From: Pterobdella sp. o SKG-2022
Lineage: Eukaryota; Annelida; Clitellata; Hirudinida; Piscicolidae
Length of the DNA stretch: 64,000 bases
Assembly (NCBI GenBank): GCA_964035795.1
Contig: OZ038320.1
Coordinates: 1,346,053-1,410,052, forward strand
Direction of reading: 5' to 3'
This document shows, piece by piece, positions 41,650 through 62,231 of this stretch (positions are counted from its first letter, which is position 1; every line of letters starts with the position of its first letter). The notes below the pieces were generated by a model. That model was not told the DNA's origin and did not search any database. It saw only the letters and a program-made list of their open reading frames with translations. The translations under genes were made by a program, and so were the position numbers.

Positions 41650-44600
41650 ATGATAGATTTGCTCAAATACAATAATGATATAATTAGTTTAAATGAAGAT
41701 ATAAAGAGGCATATAGATAAATTAGGCTTAGACAAAATAGAAGATGTAAGTAAGGTTAAAAAGAAGAGAAGAAGGGGTAGGAGAGGTGGTAGAAGAGTGA
41801 GAGAGAAAATGATGAGAGGAAAAAGGGTTGAAAGGCATGGGTTGAGAGTTGTTGAAGATCTAACTTTGGGATTTCTTAATGTTAGATCTCTACACAATAA
41901 AGTTGAAGAAATGCTAGACTTGATGAGTGAATACAAGTTGGCTGGTTTTTTTTTGGCTGAAACATGGCATGACTCAGATTCAGAATGCTTAAGTATTCTG
42001 AGGCAAAAAGGGATATTAGTTCTTGAAAAGGCTAGATCTAGAAGCTTTGAGTCTGTGAAGTCTCATGGTAGACTAGGTTTTTTTGAGAAAACCAAATATA
42101 AATGCAATACTGATTGATGTTTCTCTGAAAGCTAGCACTTTTGAATTCATGTGTGTGAGAGTAAGCTCTAAATTGAAATCCTTTATAGGCTTGGTTGTTT
42201 ACAAAACTGGATATGCTTCTTGTGATTTTTTTGCAGAGTTCGAAGAGATCTTGAATATAATGTCATCTTATAATGAAGAAGTGGTAGTCTTAGGGGATTT
42301 CAATTTTCATCTGGGGTGTATTGCAGATAAGGATGAAGAAAATTTTAAGAATATCCTCCACCTGCATGATTTCAAGTCTTGTGTAGCAGAACCAACTTAT
42401 GAACAGGTTGGATGTAGTGGCCACTAAGGCTGGATTCAAAGTTGATTGTTCTGATGTTTCCTTCTCAGATCATAAGGTCTTGATGTGGAAGAGTCAACTG
42501 AAAGTACCTGCTTTAGTGTACAAAACATTCAAGGTGAGAAGGTGGAAAGATTTGGATGTTGAAAAGTTTATATCCAAGTTGCTGAACACTCCTTTGGTAC
42601 TTTCAACAGACTTGAATTTAAATTCTGCTGTGAGCAAGTATTTCTCAACTTTGAAGCACATTTTAGATGAACTCATTTCTGAGAAAGTTGTAAAAATTTA
42701 TCAGAGAACCTCTGATGTTTGGTTTGATGAGGAATGTAAGATTTCTAAATGCATAACAAGAAAGTTGAAGCACAAGTACTTGAGGCCTCATTCAACAACT
42801 GATCATGAGACATGGTTCAGGCAGAAGAATCTTTACAAATGTCTATGTAGGAAGAAGAGAAAGGAGTTTTGGAATCTTAAGCTATTTGAATGTAAAAACA
42901 AGTCAGTGACAACTTGGAAATACATAAATGAGGTTGCTGGTAGGGGTAAGGCAGGTAAAGGTAAAGGAATAGAAATTGGTAGTTTTAGGAAATACTTGGA
43001 TGGTAAAATTGGTGAGGTCAAAAGTGTAGATGGTGATCTATTTTAAATTGAGGTTTCATCCAGGATTTCAGTGTTAGACGAATTTTTTGAGGTGGATGAA
43101 GAGGAATTAGTGAAGATGATCAAAAACTTACCAAATAAACAGTGTGCTTTAGATCCGATCCCAACTTGGCTATTGAAACGAATAGCAAGCTTGATAGCAC
43201 CTTTTTTAGTTAGAATCTTTAATTCCTCTTTCAAATCAGGAACTGTTCTTCAAGGTTTGAAGTTAGCCTGTGTGACGCCGATATTGAAAAAACCCAATCT
43301 GACCCATCTTCCTATAGACCAATTTCAAATGTCCCTGTCTTATTAAAAATACTGGAACGGTTGGTTTTAAAAAGGAAACGTAGTTATTTGGTTGAAAATT
43401 ATCTTTTTCCGAGATTTCAGTCTGTTTACCGTCCTTTTCATTCAACAGAAAATGCTATCACAAAAATCCACATGGACATTTTAAAAGCAGCTGATGAAGG
43501 TAGGTGTAGTCTTTTGATATTGTTGGATCTTTCTTCAGCCTTTGATTTAGTTAATCATAATATTTTAATAAATAAGCTATATTAAAAATTCGGTTTTAAG
43601 GGTTTAGTTTAAGAGTGGTATAAGAGCTATTTAAATAATAGGTGTTATTATATTACTAATAATAGTGTTAGGAATAATTTATTTCATCTCCATACTGGTG
43701 TGCCACAAGGTTCTGTAATCGGCCCGCTCTTATTTAATCTGTATTCTAGTGATCTAGAAACAATAGCACAAAGACATAACTTGAGTTTTCACCAATATGC
43801 AGATGACACACAATTTTATTCTAGTTGTGTCCCTGGTGAAACTGAGCAATTGCAGAACAGATTGTCTGACTGTGTCGATGAGATGGCAGCCTGGATGGAA
43901 TCCAATAGTCTTAAACTCAATAGATCCAAAACTGAAGCTATATGGTTTTCTTCTTTGAGAAAGGTGTACAAGTTACCAACCAAACAGATAAGGATACTGG
44001 ATACTTTCATATCACCTTCAGAAAGTGTCAAGAGCCTGGGTGTTTTCATGGATAGAGACTTGAGCATGAACTCACATAAGTAAAATGTTGCAAGCAGGCC
44101 TCTCAGCTCTCAGGCAGATAAGGTCCATTAAGAAGTGTCTTTCTTATGAATCGTTAAGAACCCTTGCTGTTGCTTTGATTTTGAGCAGAATAGATTATTG
44201 CAACACATTGTTAGCTGGGTTACCTGAAAAGCAGCTGTGTAGAGTCCAGTCTCTTTGCCACACTACAGCCAGGTTAATTACAGGCACAAGGAAGTTTGAT
44301 AATATAACTCCAGTTTTGAAAAAGTTGCATTGGGTCAAAGTTAGGGATAGGGTAGTTTATAAAATATTATTACTTATATTTAAATGTAGGCTAGGATATG
44401 GTCCAAAATACATGTCGGAAAGACTCATACCTATCTCTGAAATACCTGAAAGGCGAAAGCTTAGATCTTTGGACTCAACCAATTTATACGTCCCTAAGTC
44501 CAAAATGTCTAGTATTGGAAAGCGTAGGTTTGAGGTTGAAGGCCCAAGTTTGTGGAACGGCTTGCCGGAAGGCTTAAGAAGGGTTAGGAAAGTGAAAGAC

Positions 44601-44760
44601 TTTGGAAAGAGGCTAAAAACTAGTTTTTTTTTAAAAATATTAAGCTGTTATAACCTATTATTATAATAGAATATTTTACAAATATCAAGTGATCTTGAAA
44701 CTCTCTGGGTTAAACATCACTATAATAAACCTCGTAAATTATTATTATTACTATTTGATT
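41650..44760 (+). mobile_element. Non-LTR retrotransposon (CR1/L2-like), nearly full but broken
   Basis: In order: a basic N-terminal stretch (KKKRRRGRRGGRR), an AP-endonuclease domain (LGFLNVRSLHNKVEEM, VVVLGDFNFH, SFSDHKVL), a linker, then reverse transcriptase (QCALDPIPTWLLK, LILLDLSSAFDLVNH, MPQGSVIGPLLFNLY, YADDTQFYSSC), and the C-terminal RIDYCNTLLAGLP...RRRFEVEGPSLWNGLP-type tail typical of CR1/L2/Rex1 elements. The frame changes at about 42100, 42410, 43050, 43310, 43590 and 44085, so it cannot make a working protein. Intergenic, between RPS16 and PFKFB. Confidence 0.9.
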
Positions 44761-46367
44761 CAGACTATTATACTTCATTAAGAAATTAAGTGTATTTTAA
44801 TAAGTTAAGTTGAACTGAGTTAAATCAGTTGAATAGAGTTGATAAGTTACGAAAGTAAGCGGGTCTCAAGTTCGTTCCATAGAGCCTTACGAAGCAAACA
44901 AAGTAACGGATGTGATTTTATAAAGAACACAATTTGAATAGAAAATTTCAATAATTATGATTTAAAAAATGAGCAAAAGTTCAGATTTATACAATTTCTA
45001 CAAAAAAAATTTTTCCTGGACCAAGAAGATTTAACATCGTAGTGATTTGTGTCGACAATGGAATATGCCAAATGATTTTTTGATAAATGTTCTGCAGAAT
45101 ACTCAAGATCACCAACTCTAGAAACAGTTTCACTATTTCTTGCTATTTGAAACACGTTTTTTTCATCAATCGGCACTTATCTAATTTCTCAATTTTGCGG
45201 CTGAATACCTCCATTTAAAGTTTAGGTACTTTTAAGCTCATTTTTATTTTTTTACATTATTTTTTAATTTTTTTTGTTTTAAAGCATCAACGATTGTTCT
45301 TTATTGAAATTTAAAGACGGATAAATTTATAATCAAAAACATCAATAAAAAACTAATAATAATAAATCAAAATAAAATTCAATGAAACAATGGCTTTAAT
45401 GTGCTAGACATCATTGGATAAAGTTTTTATCAGGATATTTCAATTCTACCAAATCAATTGAACACTTTAAACATCGAATCAGATGCAACGAAGCTCAGGT
45501 TGTGTGCATGTCCTTGTGGTATCACTGTCTTCAGAGTTCAGGGGTCTTAAAAAACTCTAAAATTAGCTTGTGGTATTATGATAACTAATATTATGAAATC
45601 ACACAACAAATGGATGTTTTAAATTCGAAAATAGCGAAAGATATTTTTTTATGGTATCCTATATAGATTTACACAACCAAGGTTGTAGATATATGATAAA
45701 ACTACTTCAACAACTGATATGGAAAACATAAATAAGGCATAAACAACAATAGTCCAGCATAGAAATATCACCATTGTTCCTAACCGATCGACGAAAGGAT
45801 GGAAACACCTTCGGAAGCAATAGTAACAGGTGCAATAAGAAAAATAAGCAGTAGTAGAGGGATCAACAAAAACAAAGAAAGTAGTAGTGGATGTTGTAGA
45901 AGTAGTAATATTAGCATACTTATTATGTCATATTAATATTTTAGTTATTAAACTTACGCTAGATTAAGGTACTTTGAATAATAATTAAAATAAATATACA
46001 AATCATCGTTGATATTTTATGGATTATTTCGAAATATATTTAAACACAACCAAAATTAGTTTATATTCATGAACAAACTCATCAAAATTTTGATTGAGAC
46101 AATAAAAGCATTTCAAAATCTCATGTACACGACAATAAGATACAATCAGTAAGTACCCATAGATCATAATCATCATCATCATCACCACCATTATCATCAT
46201 CATCGTCACCCCCATCAACAAAAGCATCTTCATCAATATCATTATAGCCATCGTCATTTCTGTCTACACTACCAACATCATTCTCGTCATTTTTCATCAT
46301 GATCATAATCAAAACTTTTCTTTCCTGCTCAAATATCATCACCTCCTCCTCCTTCTCCTCTTTCTCC
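44761..46367. other. Intergenic between the retrotransposon and PFKFB
   Basis: AT-rich. ATC runs at 46165-46330 make artificial Asp/Met-rich ORFs. A 73-codon minus ORF (44955-45176) is unsupported. The 3' UTR of PFKFB probably lies at the right end. Confidence 0.5.
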
Positions 46368-53288
<6,921 letters not shown>

Positions 53289-54699
53289 TATACTTTAAAC
53301 AAATTTTCGAAAAAACATGTAACTTTTGTGCAAAGTGAACTTTAACTTCAGATGAAACTTCGAAAGACCACTCTTTCACATTGTATTTTATTCTTTATTC
53401 TGAATTTTTTAAATTGATTTATTTGAATTTTTTTCATTTACTATTCTATGTAAGTTTATTTTACGCATTTTAAATCAAATTTTCTTATATACCAGATATA
53501 TATACGTACTTGAAGTATTTCAACATTGCTCCATCATGTTTAAAATATATACACAGATTATATTATAAAAAGCATAAGATTTATAAGTCGTCGTTTATAT
53601 AAAAACACTTTTAATAGAAAATCTTGAAAATGCTTGCCAATATAAACACTTAAAACATTAATTTGTCAGATTATAATAAATGAAAGAAAAACCCCACGTA
53701 TTTTTAAAGCACTAAGCTTTATGATAAACATTAGTCACCGTGGTTAATCAAATTCAGTAAAAAATTGTCAATTACAAGTATTATATTCTGGTGTATAATT
53801 TTCTATTAAAAGGCCTTTTGATATAAGGAATTTTTTTTTATCATAAAAGATAAAAGTTTGGTCAATGAATTGCAATATTGTTGATTTATTTATATTTTAT
53901 AAATTAATATTGTTTTAAATATTTATTATCAACTGAATTTGGTGAATGACCTCCAAGATTAATGAATTTAATTATGCCAACTATTTGGAAAATTTAGATT
54001 TTGTTAAATTATATATTTAACTATTTCGAAGACTCAAGATGAAACTTCAACTTTGAAAACTTTTGACAAAGAATAGAAAATGATTCTTCAATTGATGATT
54101 ATAACCACTCTTGAGGGATAACGAAACTATGAAATAATGAAATTTTCTTTTTAATTTATTCAAAATATTTGCAGCTATTTTTAGCTGATTATTTATAAAT
54201 ATTTATTTAGCTTTAAATAATTCAAATATATTTCATATTCACTTTAAAGAATTTAAAGTGAAAAACATTGAATAAATTATATATAATGAAATAACAAAAA
54301 AATTACGTTGAGTGTGAAAGATAAAGATTTTCATACAAACACATAATTTAAGACCAAAAAAAAATAAACTCTCCAGGAAACTATCAACAAACATCTTCAT
54401 TACCACCATCATTTTGCGTCCGTTTCCATGTTGGCACGGGTCGGACGAGTAGCAAAAAATGAGATATTTCATTGAATATAGCTAATGTCCAGAAAAAACT
54501 ATCAGACATGCTCGAAACATATCCAATGCAATAAATTTACTTCAAATGTAACACAATCATATGATGCAACTAGGAACAAAAAAATACGAACATATCAATT
54601 GCAATAAAAATATTTATGGTACCAACAAACATAGATACAAAAACCTGAATACCAGGACACACAAACATACATACAGATTCATAAGTATACATACAAACA
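53289..54699. other. Intergenic, PFKFB 5' flank
   Basis: Very AT-rich; PFKFB promoter expected near 53300-53600. No gene seen. A short repeat lies at 54410-54450. Confidence 0.5.
54410..54450 (+). repeat. ATC-linked short interspersed repeat, copy 2
   Basis: CATCATTTTGCGTCCGTTTC followed by CATGTTGGCACGGGTCGGACG; matches the 36940 copy over about 35 bases with four or five differences. Confidence 0.6.
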
Positions 54700-56155
54700 T
54701 CAAACAAGGTGGTACAGCACTTGGGCAGTGTTAGTGTTACACACTACACCTGCCACCAGCATCTTGTCCAAGATTGAGTATACCTTTTCTATGTTGGAAG
54801 TTAACTGAAAAAGAGGAGAAAGAGAATGGTGAGAAGATGAAAAAGTAAGGTATGAATGAAAAAAAAAGAATTATGACCAAAATATGAGACAAATGATAAT
54901 GGTTGAAAGTATGGGAAAAATGGCAACATTAGTTAAAAAGTTTTTTTTGAGAATAAAAATAGTTAAATACTTAAATAAAAATATGTTTTGCTCATCAATA
55001 GATTTTGAGTCAAGTTACCTCAATCTCCGTCTGTAGCAATAAATTTGAATAACATTAAACTTTCATGACACAAACTTATTATTTTCATTATTATTATATA
55101 ATAAAACTATTATTAATAATATTATTATTAGTTTTATTATAATTATTTATAATTTTAGTTTAATCATTATCATTATTAAATTTTAAAAAATCATTATTTC
55201 TATTATCTTCATTATTTTGTTAAAAAAACTACTAGTCTCTTAATATATTCACAATTTCTATTATTTTTTTTACTATGATTATTATTATTTTTTTTATTTT
55301 TTCTGTTATCATAATTATATTTACAATTTATTATTATTGTTATGCTCACCAGCTGCTTAAGTGAGAGGTTGACACAAGACATAAAGGTGTGGATAAACTC
55401 ATATATGGCCATCTCGTTCTTAATAATAATAATAATATTAATAGCCATAATAATGCTGATAACGAAATCAATATTTCGGAAAATAATCTCATATGCTATG
55501 GTTAGAGTGGTTCATAACTAAAGTATTTGCTAAAAAAATTTTTTTAATTCCTCATACTACATAAGACTATAATCTGAAAATGAAGAAATTGAAAAAATGA
55601 TAGTGTAAGAATGAACATGTGAATAAAAGAGAAATGAAAAAAAGGAATCTTCACCTCGTTTGAATCCATACCCACCACCACCACCAGACCAGCATATTTC
55701 CTGTATGTCACTTGGTCACCCTTGTGTTCAAATACTGATGTCTGAAAAAGGGTTGTGGAGAGTTTGAAGAATGTGTCTTCTACAGTATTGATATTAACTT
55801 TAGTCTATGAGAAAAATGATGAAGAATTGGTTTGATTATTTGAAAAGTGAGCCAAAAGCTGGAAAATTCATTTAAGATGGTTTTTGTTGAATATACTAAG
55901 AAAACTTGATATAGTGAGAAGGGTTTTAAGAGTTTGAGTTATTCTAACATGTAATGTGCTGGAATAGGCACTATAAGAATAAAATATTAATTGTTTACTA
56001 TGATCATATTTTAAATTTACCAGAGTCTCATTCCTGCACAGACACTTGTTGACCACCTTCTGCAGGTACTCGTGAGTGAAACGGTCTTCTTCCGTGTAAA
56101 TCCTTTTCAGACGCGGTTGGCCACGACAATTAAAAATTGTAAAATACTTTATCAT
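54700..56155 (-). CDS. AP4S1: AP-4 adaptor complex, sigma-1 subunit
   Basis: Four exons (56021-56155, 55655-55741, 55350-55418, 54700-54804), all in phase 0, give 131 codons; the family is about 144. Seen: MIKYFTIFNCRGQPRLKRIY start, CRNETL, TYRKYAGLVVVVGMDSNENE, MAIYEFIHTF and NIEKVYSILDKMLVAG, in the order of a clathrin-adaptor small chain. The NEMAIYEFIH motif and MIK start favour AP-4 sigma over sigma-1/2/3. AP-4 sorts cargo such as ATG9 from the trans-Golgi network. The C-terminus stops slightly early. The gene starts 224 bases from the divergent DYNC2LI1. Confidence 0.85.
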
Positions 56156-56379
56156 TTGAACCTTATTTTTAGCAAAAATTTGTTATTTAGAAATTGCATT
56201 TTATTTTACTTTTAACCAGAAAGTAAAAGTAAATTTAAAAAAAAAATTTTCTATGTTGTTATGGATACCCGTGCACATAATCATCAAATTCTTTAACTAT
56301 TTGAAAGGCAAAAAAAGTATTTTTGCCTGTAATTTAAAAAATTTTTTTATCATATTATAAAGCCTTATATAAAACTGAG
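56156..56379. promoter_or_regulatory. Shared (bidirectional) promoter region of AP4S1 and DYNC2LI1
   Basis: The two start codons face away from each other with only 224 bases between. CATATTATAAAGCC at 56351-56364 is TATA-like on the DYNC2LI1 side. No CpG-rich island. Regulation is inferred from layout only. Confidence 0.55.
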
Positions 56380-59300
56380 ATGAGTTCTGATGATGAGAGT
56401 GCTGAAAAGAACAGGAAGCACAAGGAAGATGGAGAGGAGAGAAAAAGAAGGAAGAAGAAAAAAAAGGAGAAACACGAAAAAGCTGCTGAAGAAAGTTGCT
56501 TTTTTACTTTTGTTAATTTTCAACTTATTCATCACCAATATTGAGCAAAAGCATATTGGCTATAACATATACGCAGAAAGAGATGAAAAGAAGCATGAAA
56601 AAAAAGAGAATGAAGAAGAGGAAGATAGAATTATGAAGCCTTCAAAAGAGGTACTTAGAAGAACAGAGAGAAGAGAAGAAAAGAGAAGGGAGGAGTGTAA
56701 TTTGTGGGACATCGCAGTGGAAATGATGAGTGAGAAGATAAAGGTTGAAGGTGAGTGGGTGAATAAGGAAGATGGGTAGATTGAAAAATGGAGGAATTTT
56801 AGGGAAAGTGGGCGGTGGATTTAGGAGTTGAAAAAAGATCATGAAATTTGTATTGAAAAAAAATACACAAAATAATTTTTTAATATTAATAAACATAATT
56901 AAAAATAACTGGAATACAATGAAAAGCTTTGAAACGCGTGCTAAAAGAAACATAATAATAGCCTTTAAACGATGCGTTATATAAGTCAATTACATTACAT
57001 TACAATATTAAACATAGGACAAGTTCATAATAACCTTTGCAGACAACGATAACAGATCTGTTGTTGTGATAGGTAGCAAAGGATCGGTGAGTTCTTAAAA
57101 TACGTTAATATACAAATAGAGATTTCTATTAAAATAAACTAATACTTAGTCATAAAGATTTTCAAATACAAACAAGGGTTTGAAAATAAGCTGCAGTAAT
57201 GTAATTTGTAGAGATGTTTTTTTAACGTTCAAACAGAACTCCTATAGAGTCATAAGCCCAAATACAAAAAAATACAAATAAGCTTACAAAAAAAAAATGC
57301 ACACAAACATAGAAAAACACTCACACAGGGCAAGACCACAATTTTCTCAAAGTGCCTAGGGAGGTCAGATGACAACGTCAAACCCACTATTGGGATCGAT
57401 TACAACTTCGTCAAAAAGAATGTGGATGAACAAGTAAAAATTATTATTAATCATAATAACTTCATGAAAATGAGACGAATCAAAGTAAATTTTGAATTTA
57501 AAAATAAAACATTTTTAATAAGCACTAAACAAACTTACACTTCTAAACAAAACTAACAAGTGCTCTGGTGAAGCAATTTAAAAAGATTCGAATATTGGTC
57601 TAGACTGTAATTCGTTCTGCTTTGTTAAGCACTATATGAACACATGCGTTTGCAGGGAGTGGCGAAGAGCCTGGGCCACATTTGGGAAGTGGGAGGTGGT
57701 GTGTTGTTCGGCAAACTTCTTGACAATGTTATACAGGCCAAAAACATTAGGTGAATTGTTTATTCAAGTTTCAAAATTATTCTCTTTGATTTTGAATCTG
57801 TTTTCTAAGTAGTGCCAACTAGTAATGAAAAATTCATGGAAACTTCAAATACCTTGAAAAATAATAGAAATAAACATATAAAATCAAAAAAATATAAACA
57901 AAAACAACCACACAAAAACACACACAAAGAAAAAACCACACAAAAATACAACCAACCAACCAACCAACGCAACCAACCAAACATACACACAACCAATCAA
58001 TCCCACATAACCATACAGACAAACACACATCATCTTGGTAGTAGATGCTAGCAACCCTCGCACCCTATGGACCACCTTTGAAGGCTGGATGCACCTGCTG
58101 ACGTCACGATGTAATGACGTCATCAGGAAAGATGACGATGCTTCCAAGTTGCTATTTATGTTGTTTTGTTATGTTGGAAATTTCTTTCAATGTTTTTCTT
58201 CAGTTAATTTTGTTATAATTAATGATAAAATTTCATTTTAAAGATTGTTTGTAAAAAACTAAAAAAATTTGATACTGTAATATATTTCAATTTTATAAAT
58301 AATTGAAAACTCATCCCAGACTCAAAACCTCACTACAAGAGAAGATGAAAGCCAACTATAAGAGTGATCACCCGGTATGTGTATGTGTGTGTTAGTTTGA
58401 TCACTTAACACCACATCACATCTCACTACATCAAACCACATCAAACCACACTACACCACACCACATCAAATCTCACCACCTCACAGGATGTAGATCTCTT
58501 AGACCTCCAAATGTTACCCATCTTAGTTGTCGCCAACAAGTACGATGCGTTGCAGGTCTGTTGAGTCCAAAAAAAACACACTATTTAATTAAAGAATAGA
58601 ATATTTATGACCCATTTTGGTCACCTTTTTAACTTGGCCAATGAATATGAATATTTTAAATGATAAGAATTATTGGTAAAAAATTTGACATATGTAACCT
58701 GACCAATCAGAACATGGAAGGAGATGAAAGGAGGTTGATATGCAAGGCTTTGAGGTTTCTATGTCATCGAGTTGGAGCACATCTTCAGGTTTCCATTATT
58801 ATTTTTTCCTTATTTTTTATTTTGTTAATATTGTTTTTTGTTATTTTATTTTTTTAGTACTTGTACTTTTTTGTTCATCTTATAGTACAAAATCGATTGC
58901 CATCCAAATTGAAAATATTCTCAGTTCTGCAGCGCCGCAAAAATGGACAGTCTTGTAGGGAAGGTGAAGACATTTTTCGACTCTTTCCTCTTTGGGTCAC
59001 CAATCAAGTAAGATGACTCTATACAATCAAAAATAATGTTTTATGAGTATTGCATTATTTTTTCATGGCTTAGTTGTGAAAGTGTTTAGCCCAACTATTC
59101 AAAGTATCTTCAGGGTTTGAACCCTGGTATGAGTGACTTTTCAGAAATTTTAGCTTTAATTAAGCGTCATATAAATTTAATTCCAATCTCGTTTATCAAA
59201 TAATGCTGAAACATTCCAACCTACCACAGCCTTCCCCTCCAAACAGCACACAACAAGCCACTAACCATTCTAGCTGGCCACGACTCTTTTCAAGATATAG

Positions 59301-61920
59301 GTCAACTTTTGAATAAATATATCATCTCATTATTAATTGTATTATGAAATAACTTCTTTGTTTAAAAAAAAATTTTTTTTCACAATATACCTTATTCAAA
59401 ATGATGACTCACCACCAGGCATGCCTCCAGTGGATGATGTGGACACTGGTCGCTTTGGCGCCAAGTAATAATAAGAAAAATAATAAACATTCTATTGCTG
59501 TTTGTTTCAAAGTTTATTTTTATGAAACACTCATCTTATTGATTATTGAAGTTTTTACGATAGAAAAAATAATGATAAAAAGTAATTATTGCAATTCTTT
59601 TTATTATCAACACCACAGAACCCCATTTGACTTGTGGAAATACACATTCAACAAGAAATTCCCTCAGGAGGTTTGTCAAATTACTAATAAAAATAATAAT
59701 TAAAAAAAAAGAATAAAAATAATAATAGGACCCGGAAAAGCTTGTAGCTGAAGTTGATCCAACGTTGGACCCACAATACAAAGAAGCCGAAATAGACGCT
59801 ATCAAAACCAACAAGGACCAAGTTTTTATTTCTATTGTTTCTTTTTTATTATTTTTTATTTTTTTTAATTTATAATAAAAATAATGATGGTCAATTTGTA
59901 TAGCGCCAAGGTAAGCAACTGAGGCGCTCTCGTCCGATTCAATGTGAGGGTACGAACATTGAAACATTTGGAAAAAAATGAAAAAGAATATATATAAGGG
60001 GGAAAGTAGTGAGTTTAGTATGAAATTCGATGTTCAAATAAATTAGGTGTTATCAGAGGTTGAAAGCGATTTTAAATACTTTTTTAAGAGTTTTTTAAAT
60101 ATTTTCAGACTGTCACAGTTTCTTATATGTTGTGGGAGGGTGTTCCAGGTTTTGGGTGATGAGTGCCGAAAATCACGACTGGATATTTTAATATTTGTGC
60201 TATTGTTTATAAGAATAAGTGCTTCTGAAGAGCGTAGGGTTCTAGTTTGGTTTTTATTGTTCAGAAGTGAGTGAAGCTAAGATGAAGATGATAGCTTGAG
60301 TTTTTAAATGTTATTAGTGCTATTTTGAAGATGATACGTTGTTTGACTGGAAGCCAATGGAGACGCTGGAGATTTTTCTTGGAGGAGCTATTTAAGTAGT
60401 GATCTTTGAAATTGCAGTTGAGTGCAATTCTAGCTCTTTTATTCACCACGCGCTGCAGTCTTTTGAGTTGGAGGCTCGCCACTCCGTAGAAAGCCGAGTT
60501 GCAGTCGATGCGATTGAGTACTAGGCATTGAACTAGACTGCTGGCCAAGTCATCTGTGAGAAAAAGACAGACGTGAGAAATGGCGTGAAGATGGTAGTTG
60601 CAGGACTTTATGAGACGAGTGATGTGGTTGTTAAAGGTAAGCTTGGAGTCGAGAGTTAATCCAGGAGTTTTCATGACGTCATTGGAGGGAAGGTTGTTGA
60701 AGTTGGTTAAATTTACCGCAGCTTTTAGTTGATGTGAGGTGCCGAATTTGATGATTTCGGTTTTGTCTTTGTTGAGCTGCATGTGATTAAAGCCAAACCA
60801 TTTTTCCAAGGTTTCAATGCATGAGGGAGTAGTGGTTATTGGGTTGTTTGGGTTTATTTTTTCAAAAATGGTAATATTATCGGCATATTGATGATGTAGG
60901 AGGTTTGAGTTTTGAATCAGACTACCAACGGGGGAAATATAGTAGGTGAAAAAAAGTGGACCAAGTACAGATTTCTGTGGCACACCTTGGTTTATTGAAA
61001 TTGTCGAAGAAAGAGAATTGAAAATTTTTACCAATTGTTTTCTGTCAGTAATGTACGACAAAATCGACTTGAGAGCGGAGTCCTTGACACAGAATTCTTC
61101 GCTGAGCCTGTCTATTAAGATCTGATGGTTAACTGTGTCAAAGGCTGCAGAAAGGTCATGCCCTGTGCAGACTGTTATTATCTTATCGTTGCAAGCGCTG
61201 AAAACTTCGTCAAAAACGTGAGTTAAGGCTGTCTCAGTGGAAGGATGAGATCGATAGGCTGACTGGTATTTGCTATAATTGGGATTGTTGATGAGATGCG
61301 ATTGAAACTGCATAAAATAGCTTTTTCTATAATTTTGGAAATGGTTGTTAAATTTGATATTGGTCTATAGTTTGTTGGATAAGATTGGCCAAGGTTGGGC
61401 TTTTTAAGGAGTCGGGTGATTTGCACTGTCTTATACAAACTGGGAAAGTGTCTTTTTTTCAATGATAAGTTGGTGAGATTGGCGATTGCTGTCGAAAGAG
61501 GTTCAATGCAGTTGATGATAATTTGATGTGAAAAAGGGTCGATGGCTGATGTTTTCTTGCACGACTGTTTGATGATTGATGATTTGTCGGATGAAGTGAC
61601 CTCGTTGAAACTGCTGATTGCGGGGCCAAGGTTGGATCTGTGGGAGAATATAGATTGGTGAGAATTTTTGAAAGATTTGATATTCAGGTGAATATGTTTT
61701 ATTTCATCCACGAAATAGGAAAGATTGAGCAAAAAAAATTATGTTATTGTTTATAATATTTATTATGTTGCTATTTTATTTTTTTGTTTATTAATTTTGT
61801 ATATTTGATGATTGATTATTATGGTAATTATATTCCTCATATAATCATATCATATCCCAGGAACTAAGCAGCTACATGAAATCATTGGAGAGCAAAAAAC
61901 TGATTTCTGCCTCAACATAG
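56380..61920 (+). CDS. DYNC2LI1: Cytoplasmic dynein-2 light intermediate chain 1
   Basis: Fifteen exons (56380-56494, 56577-56750, 57043-57086, 57329-57433, 57656-57750, 58019-58147, 58320-58374, 58487-58555, 58711-58788, 58925-59007, 59230-59300, 59419-59464, 59619-59670, 59729-59821, 61861-61920) join to 422 codons. Seen: CNLWDIAVEMM, P-loop VVIGSKGSGKTT split between exons 3 and 4, GHIWEVGGG, ILVVDASNPRTLW, PILVVANKYDALQ, KPLTILAGHDSFQDIG, PFDLWKYTFNKKFP and DPTLDPQYKEAEIDAI. These follow the family order end to end. Known role: links dynein-2 heavy chains for retrograde intraflagellar transport in cilia. The first about 75 residues are a Lys/Glu-rich extension that the human protein (about 350 residues) lacks. 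A retrotransposon sits antisense in the last intron. Confidence 0.93.
59068..59135 (+). mobile_element. tRNA-derived SINE head in DYNC2LI1 intron 10
   Basis: TGGCTTAGTTG (A box, 59075-59085) and GGGTTTGAACCCTGG (strong B box, 59113-59127). The D and anticodon stems do not fold well, so not a working tRNA. Confidence 0.6.
59880..61735 (-). mobile_element. 5'-truncated non-LTR retrotransposon in the last DYNC2LI1 intron
   Basis: Minus strand: RT fingers (CKKTSAIDPFSHQII, KTVQITRLLKKPNL, YRPISNLTTISKIIEK) at 61223-61732, then in a shifted frame 60261-61313 the palm and tail (AFDTVNHQILIDRL, GVPQKSVLGPLFFTYYIS, HHQYADNITIF, KRLQRVVNKRARI). The catalytic YADD reads YADN and the frames do not join, so it is dead. 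No endonuclease remains. The 3' untranslated part reaches about 59880. Opposite in orientation to its host gene. Confidence 0.88.
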
Positions 61921-62231
61921 CATGCGATCAAAGAACATGATTTGAATTTAAAATTAAATATTACTTGTCGAAATAAGTATACTATTCTTCAGTTCAAACA
62001 AGTATACTTTTCCTTAGTTGAAACCATTCGGCTAATTGAAGTTTTATAACGAACACTTGAGAATTTTATACTTGAAATAAATGGTTTCAAATCTCAGAAA
62101 CAAACATTAATAATGGAATATAACTCAAGCACTCACAATTAAGCGGTGTCTTTAGTGTGTTCTTATAATTTGAAAAGGTTACTTAGTTAACGTAAAGCTT
62201 TATATCTCAATAAAATATTATTTGGGTTCTT
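61921..62231. other. DYNC2LI1 3' flank
   Basis: Expected 3' UTR and terminator region, with AATAAA-like signals at 62079 and 62210; no gene seen. Confidence 0.5.

Noticed and set aside
44955..45176. 73-codon ORF (minus) with SETVSRVGDLEYSAEHL
   Set aside because: No start context, splice partners or family match; kept only as a note.
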